Source: Comamonas sp. KCTC 72670 (GTDB lineage: Bacteria; Myxococcota; Myxococcia; Myxococcales; Myxococcaceae). From it: a stretch of 64,000 nt of DNA. Positions 15,643-25,772 of the stretch are shown here, piece after piece. Within the stretch, counting starts at the first letter, position 1. Each line of letters begins with the position of its first letter. The position numbers and the translations under genes are program-made. Where the stretch lies: contig BNCN01000003.1 of the NCBI GenBank assembly GCA_014656495.1, positions 248,001-312,000 on the forward strand, written 5' to 3'. The notes beneath the pieces were generated by a model. It worked only from the letters and a program-made list of their open reading frames with translations. It made no database searches and was not told the DNA's origin.

Positions 15643-16908
15643 ATGAACCCGTTCCGTCGCGCCTCGCTCCTGGGGCTCATGTCCTGTCTGTCGCTGTGGT
15701 CCTCTTCGGCGGAAGCGCAGTCCAGCCAGGCGAAGCCCCGGGCCCGGGACCTGGGCATCACGTTTGGTGGCACCACGGGCCCGCACAACGCCATCACCGA
15801 CGTGTCCGGCGTGGAGGTGGGCCACACGACGCTGCTCTCCGGCGACCCCCGAGGCCCGCGAGGCAAGGGCGCGGCGCGCACCGGCGTCACCGCCGTGCTG
15901 CCCCGTGGCAAGGACGGCGTGTCCGAGGATGTCTTCGCCGCCATCTACTCCTTCAATGGCAACGGCGAGATGACGGGCTCGCACTGGCTCACCGAGTCCG
16001 GTCAGCTCGCCGGGCCGGTCATGCTCACCAACACCAATGACGTGGGCACCGTCCGCGACTCCGTCATCGCCTGGGCGATGAAGCGCGGCCTGGAGTGGGA
16101 GTTGGGGCTGCCCGTCGTCGCGGAGACGTGGGATGGCCTGCTGAATGACATCTACGGCTTCCACGTGAAGGCCCCGCACGCCCACCGCGCGCTCGACGGC
16201 GCCAAGGGCGGCCCCGTCGCGGAGGGCTCGGTGGGCGGTGGCACGGGGATGGTGTGTCACAGCTTCAAGGCGGGCATTGGCACCGCGTCGCGCAAGCTGC
16301 CTGAGTCGCAGGGCGGCTACACGGTGGGCGTGCTGCTGCAGTGCAACTACGGCGCGCGCCACCTCCTCACCGTGGAGGGCGTGCCCGTGGGCGAGGAGAT
16401 TGGCGACCTGCGCCCCTGCTACACCGGGCCCAGGAAGCCGAGCCACAGCATGTTCGAGAAGATGCCGGCCTGCTCGGCGTCGCGCGGCGACACCCAGCCC
16501 CGCACGCCCGAGGGCGCCGGCTCCATCATCGTGGTGGTGGCGACGGACGCGCCGCTGCTGCCGCATCAACTGGAGCGGCTGGCGAAGCGGGTGCCGCTGG
16601 GCATTGGAAAGATGGGAGGCCTGGGCTCGAACTCGTCGGGCGACATCTTCCTCGCCTTCTCCACACAGCGCCTGAAGCCCCCCGCGGGCGCGGACGTGGC
16701 CAGCGTCTCGACGCTCGACAACGAGCGGATGACGCCGCTCTTCGAGGCCACCATCCAGGCCACGCAGGAGGCCATCCTCAACTCGATGCTGGCCTCCGAC
16801 ACGATGAACGGCGCGGAGGGCAGCCGCGTCTACGGGCTGCCCCAGGACCGGCTCCTCCAGGCGATGAAGAAGTACGGACGCCTGCAGGCCCCCGCGCCCG
16901 CGCCGTGA
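15643..16908 (+). CDS. Secreted P1-family peptidase (DmpA/BapA type)
   Basis: The 421-residue precursor has a signal peptide ending SSSAEA-Q. It continues with the typical RDLGITFGG...GPHNAITDV-G-VEVGHTT start of DmpA-type N-terminal-nucleophile peptidases. The autoproteolytic site is expected before Ser294 in GAGSIIVVVATDAPL, where Gly-Ser cleavage would yield alpha and beta chains. GLGSNSSGDIFLAF further on is also characteristic. Such enzymes cut N-terminal D- or beta-amino acids from short peptides. In a myxobacterium, periplasmic peptide salvage is plausible (inference). The gene converges with the DUF885 peptidase, leaving three bases between stops. Confidence 0.9.
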   Translation: MNPFRRASLLGLMSCLSLWSSSAEAQSSQAKPRARDLGITFGGTTGPHNAITDVSGVEVGHTTLLSGDPRGPRGKGAARTGVTAVLPRGKDGVSEDVFAAIYSFNGNGEMTGSHWLTESGQLAGPVMLTNTNDVGTVRDSVIAWAMKRGLEWELGLPVVAETWDGLLNDIYGFHVKAPHAHRALDGAKGGPVAEGSVGGGTGMVCHSFKAGIGTASRKLPESQGGYTVGVLLQCNYGARHLLTVEGVPVGEEIGDLRPCYTGPRKPSHSMFEKMPACSASRGDTQPRTPEGAGSIIVVVATDAPLLPHQLERLAKRVPLGIGKMGGLGSNSSGDIFLAFSTQRLKPPAGADVASVSTLDNERMTPLFEATIQATQEAILNSMLASDTMNGAEGSRVYGLPQDRLLQAMKKYGRLQAPAPAP

Positions 16909-16911
16909 TTC

Positions 16912-18711
16912 TCAGGGCTGGCGCGCGCCACGCTTGCGCGCCGCCACCCAGGCCTGGACCCGCCCCTCCAGGATGTCCAAGGGGAGAGAGCCGTCGAGCA
17001 GCACGACGTCGTGGAACTCGCGTACGTCGAAGCGCGCGCCCAGCGCCTGCTCCGCGCGCGTGCGCAGCTCCTGAATCTTGAGCTGCCCCACCTTGTACGC
17101 CAGCGCCTGCCCCGGCCACGCGATGTAGCGGTCCACCTCGTTGGTGGTGTCCAGCTCCTGGCGCGGCGAGTTCTCCATGAAGAAGTCGAGCGCCTGCTGC
17201 CGCGTCCACCGCTTCACGTGCAGGCCGGTGTCCACCACCAGCCGCACCGCGCGCCACATGTCATAGGCGAGGTGGCCGAACTTGTCGTAGGGGTCGGTGT
17301 ACAGCCCCAGCTCGTCGCCCAACGCCTCGCAGTAGAGCGCCCAGCCCTCGCCGTAGGCCACGTGGTAGCCGTAGCGGCGGAAGTCGGGCAGCCCCGTCTG
17401 CTCGGCGGCCAGTGAAATCTGGAGATGGTGACCGGGCACGGCCTCGTGCAGCGTGAGAGGGACCATCTCCCACAGGGGCCGCGTCTCCGGGCGGTAGAGG
17501 TTCACCAGGTACATGCCGGGCCGTGAGCCGTCCGAGGCACCGGCGGAGTAGAAGCCCGTCGTCGCGTCCGGGGCGATGGCCTCGGGCGTCGGCTCGACGC
17601 CATAGGGTTGCCGGGGCAGCGTCTTGAACAAGCGCACCAGCAGCGGGTCGATGCGCTTGGACAGCGCCCGGTAGCGCATGAGCAGCTCGTCACCGTCGCG
17701 CGCGTAGAAGCGCGGGTCCGTGCGCAGGAAGCGGAAGAACTCCGCCAGCGAGCCCTTGAAGCCGGTCCGCGCCTTCACCGCCTCCATCTCCGCGCGGATG
17801 CGCTTCACCTCGGACATGCCGAGCGCGTGGATCTCCTCCGCGCTCAGCCCCGTGGTGGTGTACTTGCGCGCGAGGAACGCGTACGCCTCCGCGCCGTCGG
17901 GGAACTGCCAGATGCCCACCTTGTCCGTGCCCTTGGGGACGTACTCGTCGGTGAGGTACTGGTGGAAGCGCTTCAGCGCGGGCAGGACGACCTCCGCCAC
18001 CGCGGCGCGGCCGGCGGCGGAGAGGCGCTGCTGCTCCGCGGCGGGGATGCTCGCGGGGAAGCGGTGGAACGGCGAGAAGAAGCCGCTGTCCGCCGGGTCC
18101 TCCACGAGCTGCTTCGCCACCTGCGGTGGGATGCGCTGGAGGACGACCTGGGGATGGACGCGCTGCTGGCGCACGCCTTCGCGCTGGAGCGCCAGCACCT
18201 GGTCCACGTAGGTGCCGAAGCCCTCCAGGCGGACAATCCAGTCCTCGTAATCCTTCACCGTCTGGAAGCGCAGCAGGTCCGCGAGCTGGGAGGCCGCCTG
18301 CACGCCCGGAGGCTGCTTGATGCCCTCCGGGATGGCGCCCATGTGGTTGACCGGCAACAGGTACGTCTTGAAGCGGTGCTCCTCGACCCACACCTCGTAG
18401 TCGCGGCGGAACAAGTCGTAGTGGAGCTGGTCCGCGGCGGAGAGCGACTTGCGGTCCACCGTCTTCAGCTTCGCGAGCACCTGGAGGTTGTGCTGGTGGT
18501 CCGCCTCGATGGCCTGGAGGCTCAGGTCATCCCAGCGGCCATTCCAACGCCGGTCGCCCTGCACCGACGCGTACGTCGGGCTGCGCTCCAGTTGGTACTG
18601 CCACTCCTGCTGGATGAGCGCGTGGAGCGCCGCGGCGCCTCGCTTCTGTGCGTTGGCGGTATCGGGAAGCATGGTGAGGAGCCCCACTGCGAGGAGGACG
18701 AGGGTGCGCAT
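16912..18711 (-). CDS. DUF885-family zinc peptidase, exported
   Basis: The 599-residue product begins with a signal peptide ([21 protein letters not shown]). Typical DUF885 features follow: EWQYQLERSPTYAS near the start, the gluzincin-like HEAVPGHHLQ zinc motif around residue 430, and GEGWALYCEALGDELG with the downstream Glu ligand. The length is normal for the family, which is thought to be secreted metallopeptidases related to M32/M3. Its ATG overlaps the stop of the SNF2 gene by one base (TGATG), so translation is coupled to that gene although the functions look unrelated. Confidence 0.88.
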   Translation of the reverse strand: MRTLVLLAVGLLTMLPDTANAQKRGAAALHALIQQEWQYQLERSPTYASVQGDRRWNGRWDDLSLQAIEADHQHNLQVLAKLKTVDRKSLSAADQLHYDLFRRDYEVWVEEHRFKTYLLPVNHMGAIPEGIKQPPGVQAASQLADLLRFQTVKDYEDWIVRLEGFGTYVDQVLALQREGVRQQRVHPQVVLQRIPPQVAKQLVEDPADSGFFSPFHRFPASIPAAEQQRLSAAGRAAVAEVVLPALKRFHQYLTDEYVPKGTDKVGIWQFPDGAEAYAFLARKYTTTGLSAEEIHALGMSEVKRIRAEMEAVKARTGFKGSLAEFFRFLRTDPRFYARDGDELLMRYRALSKRIDPLLVRLFKTLPRQPYGVEPTPEAIAPDATTGFYSAGASDGSRPGMYLVNLYRPETRPLWEMVPLTLHEAVPGHHLQISLAAEQTGLPDFRRYGYHVAYGEGWALYCEALGDELGLYTDPYDKFGHLAYDMWRAVRLVVDTGLHVKRWTRQQALDFFMENSPRQELDTTNEVDRYIAWPGQALAYKVGQLKIQELRTRAEQALGARFDVREFHDVVLLDGSLPLDILEGRVQAWVAARKRGARQP

Positions 18712-21662
18712 CAGGAGAAGAGTTCGAGCAGGTCCTCGCGGGTGATGGCCGTCGCGGCGGCGGCCTCACTCAGCGCGGCCTCGAACAAGGCGCGCTTCTT
18801 CTCCTGCAGCCCGAGGATGCGCTCCTCCACCGTGCCCTGGGACACCAGCCGGTACACCATCACCGTGCGCTCCTGGCCAATGCGGTGGGCGCGGTCGGCG
18901 GCCTGGGCCTCCGCCGCCGGGTTCCACCACGGGTCGAGCAGGAACACGTGGTCGGCCGCGGTGAGGTTGAGGCCCGTGCCGCCGGCCTTGAGGGACATGA
19001 GCAGCACCGGCTCCCCCTCCTCGGACTGGAAGCGCTGCGTGACTTCGCCGCGGTTGGCCGTGGAGCCGTCCAGCCGGCCAAAGCCGATGCCCGCCGCCTT
19101 GAGGCGCGGCTCGATGAGGTCCAGCAGCGACGTCCACTGCGAGAAGACGAGCGCCTTGTGGCCTTCGGACACGGCCGTCTCCAGCGCGTCCACCAGCGTC
19201 TCCACCTTCGACGACGTGTTGGCCCGCTGGCCCGGCACGAGCGCGGTGTGACACGCCGCCTGACGCAGCCGGAGCAGCGCCTCCAGGGCCTTGAGCACGC
19301 TGCCGCCCTCGTTCAGCAGGGCGACCACTTCCTTCCGCGTCGCCGCCATCACCGCGTCGTAGACGGAGCGCTCGCGCTCATCCAACTGCACGTGCATGAC
19401 GGAGTCGATGCGCGGCGGCAGCTCGGGCGCGACGTCCCGCTTCAGGCGCCGGAGCACGAAGGGCCGGATGCGGCGGCGCAGTCCCTCGGCCGCGTCCTGC
19501 CGGCCGTCCGCGATGGGCCGGGCCACCTTGTCCTCGAAGTGCCTCCGCCCCCCGAGCAGGCCCGGGTTGGTGAAGTGCATCAGGCTCCACAGCTCCTCCA
19601 GCCGGTTCTCCAGCGGCGTGCCGCTGAGCGCCAGCCGGAAGCCGGACTTGAGGCCGAAGGCCGCGCGGGCCACCTGGCTGTCGGGGTTCTTGATGGCCTG
19701 CGCCTCGTCCAGCACCAGCGCGTCCCACGTCTTCGCGCCGAGCACCGCCGCGTCCAGGCGCATGATGGCGTACGTGGTCAGCGTCACGTCGGCCGCCGGG
19801 TCCAGCGTGCGGCCGGGGCCGTGGTACACGCAGACCTTGAGCGACGGCCGGAAGCGCTTCAGCTCCGCCGCCCAGTTGGGCAACACGCTGGTGGGGCACA
19901 CGACGAGCGAGCCCGGCTCCAGCGCGCAGATCGTCTGGAGCGTCTTCCCCAGGCCCATGTCGTCCGCGAGGATGCCGCCCAGCCCGGCGCCGCGCAGGAA
20001 GCGCAGCCAGCTCACGCCCTGGAGCTGATACGGGCGCAGCGTCGCGTTGAGCTCGGCGGGCAGCTCGGGCGCCGGCAGCTTCTCGAAGCCGGCGATGAGC
20101 GGCGCCAGCCGGTCCAGCCCCGGCGGAGGCGGCTGCTCCAGCGTCTCGCACAGCGCGGACAGCTCCGGCAGCGCGTGGTTGGAGACCTTGCCATCCGCCT
20201 GCCGCGCGTTGAGCAGGTCCGCGACGCGCTGGCCGTGTTTGTCCAGCCACGCCCGAGGCAGCGGCGCCCAGCCGCCACCGTCCAGCGGCACCAACCCCAG
20301 CCCCTCCGTCCACGCGCGGATGACCGCCGCGGCGTCCACCGCCTTGACCTCGCCCTTGGCCCCCTCCACCTGGAACTCCAGTTGGAAGCGCACGTCCGGG
20401 ACGCCCTGCCCATTGAGCGCGGACTCCACCTGGAGCGACGGCCGCAGCTTCACGTCGGGGCTCACCAGCCCCGCCGCGTCGCCCGCGAGGTCACCGCGCC
20501 AGCGCCGCAGCTTGTCCGCCCAGCGCACCATCTCCGACCCCGCCACCGTCAGCCGGCGCCCGGGCACGAGGTTCAGCTCGTCGCGGAGCTGGTGGATGAG
20601 GCGCTGCTCGGCGGCCTCGTCGCGCAGGGGCACCGCGCCGCGCAGGTACACCATGCGCCCGCTGTCGATGCGCACCACCGGCGGCGCGCCGTAGACGAGC
20701 GTGGGCAACACGGACAGGCCCGCGTCGAGCTGGTTCAGCTCCAGCAGGATGCGCGGCTTCAGCTCGCGGTCCAGGCGCGGCAGCCGCTTGCTGCGGACCT
20801 CCACGGGGAGGCGGCGGCCCAGCTCGGGCATGATTTTCGTCGTCAGGTCGCCCATGTGCTCGGCCGAGTACGTGCGGACGATGGGCAGGCTCTGCAGCCA
20901 CGCACCCGACATGGCCGTCTCGCCCAGGCGGACCAGCGCGTCACCCGCCAGCGCGACGCCAGGACTCACGACCTCCTGGATGCGCGGGTCCTTCGTCACC
21001 GTCACCACGATCTGCCCGCTGCGGTCCTCCACCACCGCGCGCGGCAGCACCTGCTCGTCGGACACCGCCACGGGCCGCCCGTCGAGCAGCACGTTGCGCG
21101 CGGACTCCAGCACCTTGAGCACCGCCTCCAGTGTCTCCGGAGACAGGGTGCCCCGCGTGCGGCGCTGCTCCAGGATGCGGTCCGCCAGCAGGTCCGAGTT
21201 CTCCACCTGGAGCTTCGCGGCCTCGGCCGGCCTGGCCATGAGCGACGTCAGGCTGCCTTCGAGCGGCGTCTCCGTGCCGTCCACCTGCGCGATGGAGCGG
21301 CGCAGCTCCAGCCCGCCGTCCACGCGGGTGAAGTGGTACACGATGCGCGCCCAGCGGGTGGCCGCCGTCTCCATGGGCGCGTCCTGCTTCTCCGCCTGCT
21401 GGATGGAGATGGCCGCCGCCACCACGTGCTCGCACGGGTCCACGAGGCTGGGGCAGTCACACTCCCAGGCGTCGTCGTTCGGATACAGGACCACCGTGAG
21501 AGCGACCGGGCGGCCCTTGGCGCGCACCCTCAGCTCCAGCTCGCCCCCCTTCTGGGCCTGGAGCACCACGGCGCCAGCGCGGGCGAGGTTCACGCCATTG
21601 GACCAGATTCCGGGCTTGGCTTCCTTCCGGACGGCTTCGAGCAGTTGAGCAGTGGCGGACAT
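18711..21662 (-). CDS. SWIM zinc-finger SNF2-family helicase
   Basis: I chose ATG 21660-21662 ([18 protein letters not shown]) rather than the longer open frame, because similar bacterial Snf2 proteins begin with the SWIM region. It gives 983 residues. The SWIM finger ([12 protein letters not shown]) is at about 88-100 and a beta-rich linker follows. The Snf2 ATPase runs from about residue 520: [17 protein letters not shown] (Walker A), [10 protein letters not shown] (box II) and [16 protein letters not shown] (III). The C-terminal lobe has [26 protein letters not shown] and [15 protein letters not shown] (VI). It probably remodels nucleoprotein or transcription complexes in the HepA/RapA manner. 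The DUF885 gene is coupled downstream. Confidence 0.92.
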   Translation of the reverse strand: MSATAQLLEAVRKEAKPGIWSNGVNLARAGAVVLQAQKGGELELRVRAKGRPVALTVVLYPNDDAWECDCPSLVDPCEHVVAAAISIQQAEKQDAPMETAATRWARIVYHFTRVDGGLELRRSIAQVDGTETPLEGSLTSLMARPAEAAKLQVENSDLLADRILEQRRTRGTLSPETLEAVLKVLESARNVLLDGRPVAVSDEQVLPRAVVEDRSGQIVVTVTKDPRIQEVVSPGVALAGDALVRLGETAMSGAWLQSLPIVRTYSAEHMGDLTTKIMPELGRRLPVEVRSKRLPRLDRELKPRILLELNQLDAGLSVLPTLVYGAPPVVRIDSGRMVYLRGAVPLRDEAAEQRLIHQLRDELNLVPGRRLTVAGSEMVRWADKLRRWRGDLAGDAAGLVSPDVKLRPSLQVESALNGQGVPDVRFQLEFQVEGAKGEVKAVDAAAVIRAWTEGLGLVPLDGGGWAPLPRAWLDKHGQRVADLLNARQADGKVSNHALPELSALCETLEQPPPPGLDRLAPLIAGFEKLPAPELPAELNATLRPYQLQGVSWLRFLRGAGLGGILADDMGLGKTLQTICALEPGSLVVCPTSVLPNWAAELKRFRPSLKVCVYHGPGRTLDPAADVTLTTYAIMRLDAAVLGAKTWDALVLDEAQAIKNPDSQVARAAFGLKSGFRLALSGTPLENRLEELWSLMHFTNPGLLGGRRHFEDKVARPIADGRQDAAEGLRRRIRPFVLRRLKRDVAPELPPRIDSVMHVQLDERERSVYDAVMAATRKEVVALLNEGGSVLKALEALLRLRQAACHTALVPGQRANTSSKVETLVDALETAVSEGHKALVFSQWTSLLDLIEPRLKAAGIGFGRLDGSTANRGEVTQRFQSEEGEPVLLMSLKAGGTGLNLTAADHVFLLDPWWNPAAEAQAADRAHRIGQERTVMVYRLVSQGTVEERILGLQEKKRALFEAALSEAAAATAITREDLLELFS

Positions 21663-22000
21663 GGGACCCTGCTTCCCTACGCCCCAGGGAAGCGACGCGC
21701 AACGACCATCCGCGCGCACCGTCGCGAGGCAGGCGTCCGCCCTTCCCCACGAGGAGGCCGCGACACGCTGAGTCCGGCCTGGGAAAACTTCAACACCAAC
21801 GGTGCGAACTCCACGCCGCCGCACGTCCCGCGCGCCTCCAGGAAATCACTCCCACATTCCCGCCTGCATTGCCTTTCAGCCGAAACACGGGGCACGCAAT
21901 TGACATGCAAATGCGAAATGACTTACCTGTGTCACAGTCGTCTCCCTGATACTCCAACGAAGCCTGCTCACCGGGCATTGCCCAGGAAACGAGAGGACGT
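21663..22000. other. Divergent promoter region between the Snf2 gene and the lanthipeptide locus
   Basis: The right half (about 21890-21960) is distinctly less GC-rich than its surroundings. TTGACA at 21900-21905 is a perfect -35 hexamer reading toward the synthetase gene, but the hexamer at the right distance (TTACCT, 21923-21928) is a poor -10. An activator or alternative sigma factor may be needed. GAGAGGA (21991-21997) precedes the GTG start by only three bases. No repeat, RNA gene or regulator gene is present. Confidence 0.4.
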
Positions 22001-25000
22001 GTGGACTTCACGCCGAGGCAAGACCCGAGGGCGCCCTCGGGCGGTGGCGAGCCGTCACGCCTTCCACGTTGGGCACGGGCCGCCACGCTCTCCGAGCGCG
22101 CCGGCTTCGCGAGCGCGGATGACGCGTCAAAGCAAGACATCTCCGCCGCGGCGCGCAAGCGATTGGATGCATGGCGTCAGCAGCTTCCGTTCAACCAGTC
22201 AGACTGGTGGCTTCGCAGATTGCGCACCGCCGGGCTGACGGAAGCCACCTTGCTTTCGCAGATGGAGCCCACCTTCGAACCGCCCTGGACGGCGCCCGAG
22301 CGCGCCCCGGACTGGGTGCGGGAGCTGGAGCAAGCCTACGCGGCCCCCCTCCCCGCGCCCGTCGGCTGGCCGGAGCGCGCGGAGGGTCCGGACCGCTCGG
22401 CGTTCCTGCCGCTGGTGGAGCCGCTGGTGTCACGCGCCGCGGGCCAGCTCACCGCCGAGTTGGCGTCCCTGCGGCACGCGGCGCCCGGGCTCGACTTCGA
22501 GCCGCGCGCTGTCGTCACGTCACTGCTGGGGCACTTGCCCCAGGCGCTGGCACCGGTGCTGGGCCGGGCGCTGGTGGTGGAGCTGCACGCCACCCAGTGG
22601 GAAGCGCACCTGACGGGAGAGACGCCCGAGGCGCGCTTCCAGGACTTCACGCGGCGGCTGCGCCAGCCCCGCTTCGCCCTGGACATCCTGGAGCGCTACC
22701 CGGTGATGGCCCGCTGCGCGGTGCGGTGCATCGACCACTGGCGGCGCGCGAACCTGGAGCTGATGCGGCGGCTGACCCGGGACGCGGCCCGGCTCTGGCC
22801 ACGTTTCAACGCCGGGCGCGACCCCGGCGCATTGGTGGAGGCCCGGGGTGGGCTCTCCGACCCGCATCGGGGCGGCAGGGGCGTCTTCATCCTGCGCTTC
22901 GAGTCCGGCTTCCGGCTGGTCTACAAGCCCCGCTCCCTGGGCGCCGAGGCCGGGCTCCACCAGCTCCTGTCCTGGCTCAACGCGCGCGGCGCAACGCCCG
23001 TGCTGAAGGGCGCGGAGGCCTGGGACCGGGGCGAATACGGCTGGATGGCGTACGTGGCCCCCGCGCCGTGCGAGTCGCGGGATGGCCTCCGCCGCTTCTA
23101 CGAGCGCCAGGGGGCCTACGTCGCGTTGATGCACGTGCTGGACGGCACGGACCTGCACTTCGAGAACGTCATCGCCGCGGGTGAGCACCCCGTGCTGGTG
23201 GACGTGGAGACGCTCTTCCATCCCCTCTCGGGCACGCGCTCGCTCCGCGACGCCGAGCGCGCTCCGGAGGCGCCGCCCGTCACCGTGATGCGCAGCGGAC
23301 TGCTGCCGCAGCAGTTCTGGGGCACGAAGAGCAAGGGCGGCATCGACCTCAGCGGCCTGGGTGCGCGCGCCGGGCAGCTCACGCCGCAGCCCGTCCTCGT
23401 CTCCTCGGAGCGCGGCACGGACCGCATGCGTTTCGAACGCCGCCCCGTGGCGCTGCCCGCCTCCAATAACGTCCCCCACCTGGAGGGTGAGGATGCCCCG
23501 GCGCTGGCCTACCGCGACGCGCTGGCGGACGGCTTCTCGCGGATGTACGGCCTGCTGCTGAAGCACCGCGAGGCGCTGCTCGCCGACGACGGGCCGCTGG
23601 CGGTCTTCAACGGCGTGCCCATGCGCGTGCTCTTTCGCAACACGGCCGTGTACGGCGCCCTCCTCTTCGAGAGCTACCACCCGCACACGCTGTCGGACGG
23701 CTTGGAGCGTCAGCGCTTCTTCGACCACCTGTGGCGCGGCGTGCTGACGACGCCCGACCTGGAAGCGCTCATCCCCCTCGAACTGGAGGATCTGGAGCGA
23801 GGTGACCTGCCCTACTTCACGGCGCTCGCGGGCTCGACGGACCTGGAGTCGGGCACGGGCCAGCGGCTGCCCGGGTTCTTCGCGGAGACGGGGATGGCGC
23901 GGGTGCGGCGCCGGCTGGCGGGCCTGTCTCCGGAGGATGGGCTCCGGCAACGCTGGGTGCTGGAGCGCTCGCTCGAGGTGCTGCTGCTGAGTTCGCGCAT
24001 CCTGGAGCGGCCGTCCTACGCCTTCCAGGAGCGCGCCACGCCGGGCCTCCGCGAGGCGCTGCTCTCCGAGGCGCACCGCGCGGGCGAGCGGCTGATGACG
24101 CTGGCCTTCGAGCGCGGCGGCGAGGCGCATTGGCTGAGCCTGGACGCGGGCGAGGGCGGCTGGAGGCTGACGTCACCGGGCGCGGACGTGTTCAAGGGAC
24201 GGGCGGGCATCGCGCTCGCGCTGGGCTACCTGGGCGAGGCCACGGGAGACTCGCGCTTCACGGCGCTGGCGCGCTCGACGCTGCGCACCCAGGCACGCCT
24301 CCTGGCCGAAGCGCCACGAAGCGTGGTGGGCCTGGGCCTCATCAATGGCTGGGGCGGCATCCTCTACGCGCTGACGCACCTGGGCGTGTTGTGGAACGAC
24401 GCCTCGCTGCTGGACGAAGCGGCATCGCACGTGCGGCACCTGCCCCCCTTGATTGAAGCGGACCGCGTGCTGGACGTGGGCGCGGGCGCGGCGGGATGTC
24501 TGCTGACGTTACTGGTGCTCGGTGAGCACCGGCCTTCGGCGGAGCTGTGGGCGGCGGCGGACGCGTGTGGTCAGCGGCTGCTGGAGACGGCCACGCCCCA
24601 GGCGCGCGGCAAGGCGTGGCTCTGCGAGGCCGCCGGAAATCGATACCTCGCGGGCATGGCGCACGGCGCCGCGGGCATCGCGCTGGCGTTGCTCCGGCTG
24701 TACGCGCGCACGGGGGACACCCGGCTGCGTGACGCCGCGCGGGCGGGCATGGAGTTCGAGCGCGGGCTCTACGACGTCCAGGAACGCAACTGGCCCGACC
24801 TTCGCGCCGGCGCGAAGGAGGTGTCGGTGGAGGGCGATGGGGCGGAGCACTTCATGTGGGCATGGTGCACCGGGGCGCCGGGCATCGGGCTCGCGCGGCT
24901 GCTCGGGCTGCCCTGGATGGACGACGCCGCGGTGCGCGAGGAGCTCGCCATCGCGGTGGACAGCACCCTTACACGAGGCTTTGGCCGCAATCAGGGCCTG

Positions 25001-25330
25001 TGCCACGGCGACCTGGGCAACGTGGACTTCCTGCTGGAGGCGGCGGACCGGCTCGGGGACGCGTCGCTGCGAGCGCGCGCGGAGCGGGTCGCGGGCGGCA
25101 TCCTTCAGGGCGTCCGGGAGCGGGGCTACCTCTTCGGACTGCAAGGCAACACGGAGACACCGGGCCTGCTCGTCGGTCTCGCGGGCATCGCCTATGGCCT
25201 GGCGCGGCTGGCCGTTCCCGAGCGGCTTCCCTCACTGCTCGCCGTCGCGGCGCCACGAATCTTCCACGGTGAACGGCTGGGCACCGAGGAAGGCGGCACC
25301 CCCACCAGCCTCGTCCAGGAGCAGTCATGA
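22001..25330 (+). CDS. lanM: Class II lanthipeptide synthetase (LanM)
   Basis: GTG 22001 starts a 1109-residue bifunctional enzyme. The N-terminal DUF4135 dehydratase region (about 100-650) has the kinase-like LVYKPRSLGAEAGLHQLLSWLN (near 307) and LDGTDLHFENVIAAGEHPVLVDVETLFHP (near 380-410), which phosphorylates and then eliminates Ser/Thr. The C-terminal LanC cyclase (about 725-1105) carries GWGGILYALTHLG, MAHGAAGIALALLRL and the zinc ligands WCTGAPG (Cys956) and CHGDLGN (Cys1001-His1002). Together these make Dha/Dhb and close lanthionine rings. ATGA overlap couples it to the first precursor gene. Having a single LanM before the precursors is unusual but workable. No LanFEG immunity genes or dedicated regulator are nearby. 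Confidence 0.95.
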   Translation: MDFTPRQDPRAPSGGGEPSRLPRWARAATLSERAGFASADDASKQDISAAARKRLDAWRQQLPFNQSDWWLRRLRTAGLTEATLLSQMEPTFEPPWTAPERAPDWVRELEQAYAAPLPAPVGWPERAEGPDRSAFLPLVEPLVSRAAGQLTAELASLRHAAPGLDFEPRAVVTSLLGHLPQALAPVLGRALVVELHATQWEAHLTGETPEARFQDFTRRLRQPRFALDILERYPVMARCAVRCIDHWRRANLELMRRLTRDAARLWPRFNAGRDPGALVEARGGLSDPHRGGRGVFILRFESGFRLVYKPRSLGAEAGLHQLLSWLNARGATPVLKGAEAWDRGEYGWMAYVAPAPCESRDGLRRFYERQGAYVALMHVLDGTDLHFENVIAAGEHPVLVDVETLFHPLSGTRSLRDAERAPEAPPVTVMRSGLLPQQFWGTKSKGGIDLSGLGARAGQLTPQPVLVSSERGTDRMRFERRPVALPASNNVPHLEGEDAPALAYRDALADGFSRMYGLLLKHREALLADDGPLAVFNGVPMRVLFRNTAVYGALLFESYHPHTLSDGLERQRFFDHLWRGVLTTPDLEALIPLELEDLERGDLPYFTALAGSTDLESGTGQRLPGFFAETGMARVRRRLAGLSPEDGLRQRWVLERSLEVLLLSSRILERPSYAFQERATPGLREALLSEAHRAGERLMTLAFERGGEAHWLSLDAGEGGWRLTSPGADVFKGRAGIALALGYLGEATGDSRFTALARSTLRTQARLLAEAPRSVVGLGLINGWGGILYALTHLGVLWNDASLLDEAASHVRHLPPLIEADRVLDVGAGAAGCLLTLLVLGEHRPSAELWAAADACGQRLLETATPQARGKAWLCEAAGNRYLAGMAHGAAGIALALLRLYARTGDTRLRDAARAGMEFERGLYDVQERNWPDLRAGAKEVSVEGDGAEHFMWAWCTGAPGIGLARLLGLPWMDDAAVREELAIAVDSTLTRGFGRNQGLCHGDLGNVDFLLEAADRLGDASLRARAERVAGGILQGVRERGYLFGLQGNTETPGLLVGLAGIAYGLARLAVPERLPSLLAVAAPRIFHGERLGTEEGGTPTSLVQEQS

Positions 25331-25539
25331 GCCACAAGAAGGACCACATCCTCCGCGCTTGGCGTGACCCCGAGTACTTCAACAGCTTGACGGCCGAGGA
25401 GCGCGCCGCGCTCCCCACCAACCCCGCCGCCGAGCTGGAGCTGGGCGACGACCTTCTGGAGAGCATCTCCGGAGGCCGGAGCGAGCCCGAGCAGTGCAGC
25501 GCCCTGTGCACGCCGTGTCCGCCGTACCACTGCCTCTGA
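25327..25539 (+). CDS. Lanthipeptide precursor A1, mersacidin/lichenicidin family
   Basis: This 70-residue peptide starts inside the stop of the synthetase (ATGA). The leader DHILRAWRDPEYFNSL...EERAALPTNPA matches the mersacidin/lichenicidin-type (TIGR03898-like) leader. It ends in a double-glycine-type site LLESISGG. The predicted 20-residue core after GG is RSEPEQCSALCTPCPPYHCL, with Cys at core positions 7, 11, 14 and 19, Ser at 2 and 8, and Thr at 12. Up to three thioether rings can form, leaving at least one Cys free or in a disulfide. The C39 transporter downstream should cleave after GG during export. Confidence 0.9.
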   Translation: MSHKKDHILRAWRDPEYFNSLTAEERAALPTNPAAELELGDDLLESISGGRSEPEQCSALCTPCPPYHCL

Positions 25540-25562
25540 TTCGCCTCCTCCAAGGAGCCGTC

Positions 25563-25772
25563 ATGAACCAGAACGAACACATCCTCCGTGCCTGGCGTGA
25601 CCCGCAGTATTTCAACGCCCTCACCGCCGAGGAGCGCGCCGCGCTCCCCGCCAACCCCGCCGCCGAGTTGGAGCTGGGCGACGACGTCCTGGAGAGCATC
25701 TCCGGCGCGGACAGCTGTGAGCAGTTCGGGAGCCCGTACTGCACGCCCTGCCCGCCCATCGAGTGCTACTGA
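25563..25772 (+). CDS. Lanthipeptide precursor A2, paralogue of A1
   Basis: ATG 25563 follows AAGGAG and gives 69 residues. The leader is almost identical to A1 (EHILRAWRDPQYFNAL, LPANPAAELELGDDVLESISG) but ends SISGA, a GA-type processing site. The predicted core DSCEQFGSPYCTPCPPIECY (or with the preceding Ala) keeps the CTPCPPxxC end of A1 but differs at its N-terminal half. It has four Cys, two Ser and one Thr. Leaders conserved and core heads diverged fits either a two-component lantibiotic or two independent products of one synthetase. It lies 23 bases after A1. Confidence 0.9.
   Translation: MNQNEHILRAWRDPQYFNALTAEERAALPANPAAELELGDDVLESISGADSCEQFGSPYCTPCPPIECY

Noticed and set aside
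21888..21905. GGCACG-like sequence considered as a sigma-54 promoter upstream of LanM
   Set aside because: The -12 GC element is not at the required distance; GA is found instead.
18885..22238. Forward open frame of 1117 codons
   Set aside because: Antisense to the Snf2 gene and continues through the promoter gap into the LanM region; no motifs.
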